The notes beneath the pieces were generated by a model that saw only the letters and a list, made by a program, of their open reading frames with translations, did no database searches and was not told the DNA's origin. Below are positions 17,051 through 18,570 of a stretch of 18,570 nucleotides of DNA, one piece after another. The first letter of the stretch is position 1; every line of letters starts with the position of its first letter. The DNA lies in NCBI GenBank assembly GCA_002327965.1, contig DCVB01000046.1:1-18570 (forward strand), given 5' to 3'. A program made the position numbers and the translations under genes. This DNA comes from Candidatus Aminicenantes bacterium UBA2199. Lineage in GTDB: Bacteria > Acidobacteriota > Aminicenantia > UBA2199.

Positions 17051-17134
17051 AAATCGGTGTACGGCATTCGGCAGACGGCAAGAAAAAAGCATCAGAAAGA
17101 ACTCGGTGTACGGTTGACGGATTACGGTAGACAG
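17051..17134 (+). repeat. Two four-unit heptamer arrays after the Omp85 gene
   Basis: Array one: GGTGTAC, GGCATTC, GGCAGAC, GGCAAG (17056-17082). Array two: GGTGTAC, GGTTGAC, GGATTAC, GGTAGAC (17105-17132). Both begin TCGGTGTACGG (17054 and 17103), 49 bases apart. They are in the sense of the Omp85 gene, starting 14 bases after its stop, and face the inverted array at 17336-17363. Confidence 0.75.
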
Positions 17135-17159
17135 TCAGAAAAAGGCAATATTAAGACTT

Positions 17160-17220
17160 AAATTCCAAATTCCAAGCACCAAATTCCAAACAAATTCCAA
17201 GCTCCAATAACCCAATGACC
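17160..17220 (+). repeat. AA-NNN-CC heptamer tract
   Basis: AAATTCC, AAATTCC, AAGCACC, AAATTCC, AAAC, AAATTCC, AAGCTCC, AATAACCC, AATGACC. It has a seven-base period with small slips and is far more AT-rich than the genes around it. No coding signal. Confidence 0.8.
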
Positions 17221-17237
17221 AAAACAAAGAGAAGAAG

Positions 17238-17447
17238 TCGATCTTCGTGACGCGTAACGCGTGGCGCGGAATCCGTTACACGTTATGCGTTAGGCGTGAT
17301 TAAAAAAACAGGAGATGGCGGGAACTTCTCTTCCCGTAAACCGTCTACCTTCTACCGTAAACCGATTTCAATTAACGGCACTGTTATTGACGCTGTCAAT
17401 GGATTTTGTTCTGATCTCCTGCTAACACTATCACTAACACTAACACT
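17238..17447 (-). repeat. Composite hexamer/heptamer repeat element, copy 3 (inverted)
   Basis: Read on the minus strand: AGTGTT, AGTGTT, AGTGAT, AGTGTT, AGCAGG (17447 down to 17418); heptamers GGTTTAC, GGTAGAA, GGTAGAC, GGTTTAC (17363-17336) then GGGAAGAGA (17335-17327); a short stem CGGGAA/TTCCCG (17319-17336); a T7 run (17308-17302); and ACGCGTY-like heptamers ending GATCGA (17300-17238). The inverted right arm seen in copies 1 and 2 is missing. It starts 45 bases after the prenyltransferase stop, in that gene's sense. The stem plus T7 could terminate that transcript. Together with the two preceding arrays it occupies the 452-base gap; no gene is visible there. Confidence 0.88.
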
Positions 17448-17460
17448 CGTCTTTGTATTG

Positions 17461-17490
17461 CCGGTATTGCCCTGCTGGCACGGGTACCGG
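17461..17490 (-). terminator. Hairpin directly after the prenyltransferase stop
   Basis: CCGGTA (17461-17466) pairs with TACCGG (17485-17490), and CCC (17470-17472) with GGG (17482-17484). It begins two bases after the stop on the minus strand. There is no T run, so it may be a processing or stability stem, not an intrinsic terminator. Confidence 0.4.
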
Positions 17491-17492
17491 CA

Positions 17493-18386
17493 CTAAAGAA
17501 AATAGCCTAATGCCAGTAATAAATCGGTGACGATGACCAAAGCCACGTTCAGCCCCTGGGCCGCGACCAGGCGCGGCGGGTCAGCGTGGTGCTTCCAGGC
17601 CAGGACGGAGGCGGCAAGCCCCAGGGGCAGTGCCGCCAGGGCGATCCATGCCGCGTGCGGGACGTTCAGCAGCAGCGGGCCGGCGGCGATCAGCGCGAAG
17701 ACCAGCAGCACGCCCAGCGCATAGAGTGCCGCGCTGCGTTTCGTGCCGAGCCGGATGACCAGGTGGCGGCGGCCGCCGCTGCGGTCGGCCTCGGCGTCAG
17801 GGAACTCGTTCAGGAACAGGAGCAGCGCCGTCAGGATCCCGGGAGGGATCGAGATATAGAGGATATCCAGCGTCATGAAGGACGTCAGGGCAAAGTGCGA
17901 GCCGATGACCACCAGGCTGCCCAGGGTAAGCCCGCTGGCCAGTTCGCCGATCCCCCAGCGGGCGAGGTGCGACGTGTAGAAGCGGATGGCCAGCGCGCCG
18001 CAGGCCATGAACGCCAGGATCGGCCAGCCGCTGATCCGGGCGAAGTACAGGCCGACGGACCCGGCCGCCAGCAGCGTGCCGTAGGCGGCGATCGTCACCT
18101 GGCGCGGTGTCGTCAGCCCCGCCTGCAGCATGCCGCTGCCGCCGCTGAACGGCGTGCGCGCCGTGCGGGCATCGATGCCGGTGGCATGGTCGGATAGCTC
18201 GTTGAACAGGTTGACGGCCGCGTGGGCCAGTACCACGCCGGCGACCAGCAGCAGGGAATGACCGGTGTGAGAGAACCCGTGCCAACGGGCGGTGGCCGCA
18301 CCCAGCAGGGTCAAGGCCACTGCCAGTATCAGGAAGGGACCGCGGATCTGTTGAAACCAGACTCCGAGCATTGGTTCTGCCGCCAT
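17493..18386 (-). CDS. UbiA-family prenyltransferase (MenA-like)
   Basis: This 297-residue protein has about eight to nine hydrophobic helices. UbiA enzymes attach an isoprenoid chain to an aromatic ring in the membrane. The first Asp-rich motif reads NLFNELSDHATGID (59-72), with Glu63 where most members have Asp. The second reads NEFPDAEADRSGGRRHL (193-209), the usual NxxPDxxxD form. TPFSGGSGMLQAGL between them resembles 1,4-dihydroxy-2-naphthoate prenyltransferases (MenA), so menaquinone synthesis is likely but not proven. The start at 18386 is chosen because AGGAGG lies five bases upstream. A longer frame reaching 18533 runs into the insertion-sequence end and adds 49 unrelated residues. 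A promoter sits just upstream. The gene is convergent with Omp85. Confidence 0.88.
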   Translation of the reverse strand: MAAEPMLGVWFQQIRGPFLILAVALTLLGAATARWHGFSHTGHSLLLVAGVVLAHAAVNLFNELSDHATGIDARTARTPFSGGSGMLQAGLTTPRQVTIAAYGTLLAAGSVGLYFARISGWPILAFMACGALAIRFYTSHLARWGIGELASGLTLGSLVVIGSHFALTSFMTLDILYISIPPGILTALLLFLNEFPDAEADRSGGRRHLVIRLGTKRSAALYALGVLLVFALIAAGPLLLNVPHAAWIALAALPLGLAASVLAWKHHADPPRLVAAQGLNVALVIVTDLLLALGYFL

Positions 18387-18410
18387 GATGACCTCCTGAC
18401 GTTCCGGCAG

Positions 18411-18439
18411 ATTGTAAACCAAAGCGGCGGCCCAGGCAA
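18411..18439 (-). promoter_or_regulatory. Candidate promoter of the prenyltransferase gene
   Basis: Minus strand TTGCCT (18434-18439), 17-base spacer, TACAAT (18411-18416). Transcription would start near 18404, leaving an 18-base leader with the ribosome site. The insertion-sequence end lies five bases upstream of the -35 box. Confidence 0.6.
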
Positions 18440-18444
18440 CCGGG

Positions 18445-18570
18445 TGTAGGAGTCCATTACATATTGGACTTCTGCCTATGAAGGCGAGCTGATTGTACAT
18501 AGTATTCCATCGGGGTGATGTTGCCAAGGCCACGGTGGGGTTTGCGGGTATTGTACCAGAGGAGGTAGTC
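18445..18570 (-). mobile_element. Terminal part of an IS3/IS481-like insertion sequence (continues past the window)
   Basis: The probable element end is TGTAGGAGTCCATTACATAT (18445-18464), starting with the TG common to these elements and placed just past the transposase stop. AGTCCA (18451-18456) and TGGACT (18465-18470) form a small inverted repeat around the stop codon. The other end and any target duplication lie outside, so the exact boundary is inferred. Confidence 0.6.
18457..18570 (-). CDS. Integrase-core transposase, C-terminal 37 residues only
   Basis: On the minus strand the frame is open from the right edge to TAA at 18457. The peptide contains LWYNTRKPHRGLGNITPMEYY, the YNxxRPHxGLxxxTPxEy ending of rve-type transposases of the IS3 and IS481 families (DDE recombinases that cut and join element ends). 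The catalytic DDE residues lie outside the window, so intactness cannot be judged. It is transcribed toward the prenyltransferase gene, whose start is 70 bases beyond the stop. Confidence 0.85.
   Translation of the reverse strand, partial: DYLLWYNTRKPHRGLGNITPMEYYVQSARLHRQKSNM

Noticed and set aside
14014..17067. Very long open frame (1017 codons) antisense to Omp85
   Set aside because: It mirrors a gene with clear Omp85 motifs. GC-rich codons create long antisense frames; the translation is low in aromatic residues, rich in Ala, Glu, Gln and Val, and matches no family.
17296..17496. Short plus-strand open frame (66 codons) in island 3
   Set aside because: It runs through the heptamer and hexamer repeats and has no ribosome site.
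18387..18533. 49-residue N-terminal extension of the prenyltransferase
   Set aside because: It would start inside the insertion-sequence end; the AGGAGG site and promoter support ATG 18386.

Overview
This is a GC-rich bacterial window with one nearly complete gene at the left edge, six transcription blocks and three short AT-richer intergenic islands. A Gram-negative (diderm) cell with a quinone-linked respiratory chain is implied by an Omp85 outer-membrane protein paired with a TamB-like protein, a four-subunit succinate:quinone oxidoreductase and a UbiA-type quinone prenyltransferase. The FecR/DUF6600-like secreted protein and the unusual heptamer-based intergenic repeats suggest Acidobacteriota or Aminicenantes relatives, but that placement is inference and I hold it loosely.

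Layout. 1-1325 (+): PIN-PhoH ATPase, missing only its first residues. 1326-1614: repeat island 1. 1615-4835 (-): sdhCDAB operon. 4836-4940: divergent promoter region with back-to-back sigma70-like promoters and a perfect 7-2-7 dyad lying across both -35 boxes. 4941-7690 (+): membrane diguanylate cyclase followed by 4-alpha-glucanotransferase (malQ). 7788-9917 (+): secreted FecR + DUF6600-like protein with a long Ser-rich tail. 9918-10209: repeat island 2 and a promoter. 10210-17040 (+): transaldolase, TamB-like protein and Omp85 protein, tightly packed. The TamB gene is read in two frames joined at a T9 run. 17041-17492: repeat island 3. 17493-18386 (-): UbiA/MenA-type prenyltransferase. 18445-18570 (-): end of an insertion sequence carrying the C-terminus of an IS3/IS481-type integrase.

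How the parts fit. SdhCDAB feeds electrons into the quinone pool that the prenyltransferase helps to make. The divergent diguanylate cyclase has a membrane sensor with a GG-x-x-S-P motif resembling the quinone-sensing motif of RegB/PrrB kinases and may share an operator with sdh. TamB and Omp85 form a likely envelope-biogenesis pair.

Most unusual signal. The three intergenic islands carry the same composite element: a block of AGTGNN hexamers ending in AGCAGG, then four tandem GGTNNAN heptamers followed by GGGAAGAGA (in two islands answered by four inverted heptamers that can fold back), then a block of ACGCGTY-like heptamers. In every case the element begins 12-45 bases after a stop codon and is oriented in the sense of that gene. 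Extra four-unit heptamer arrays follow the Omp85 gene. I know of no named family that matches it. The closest precedent I can name is the heptanucleotide STRR repeats of heterocystous cyanobacteria.
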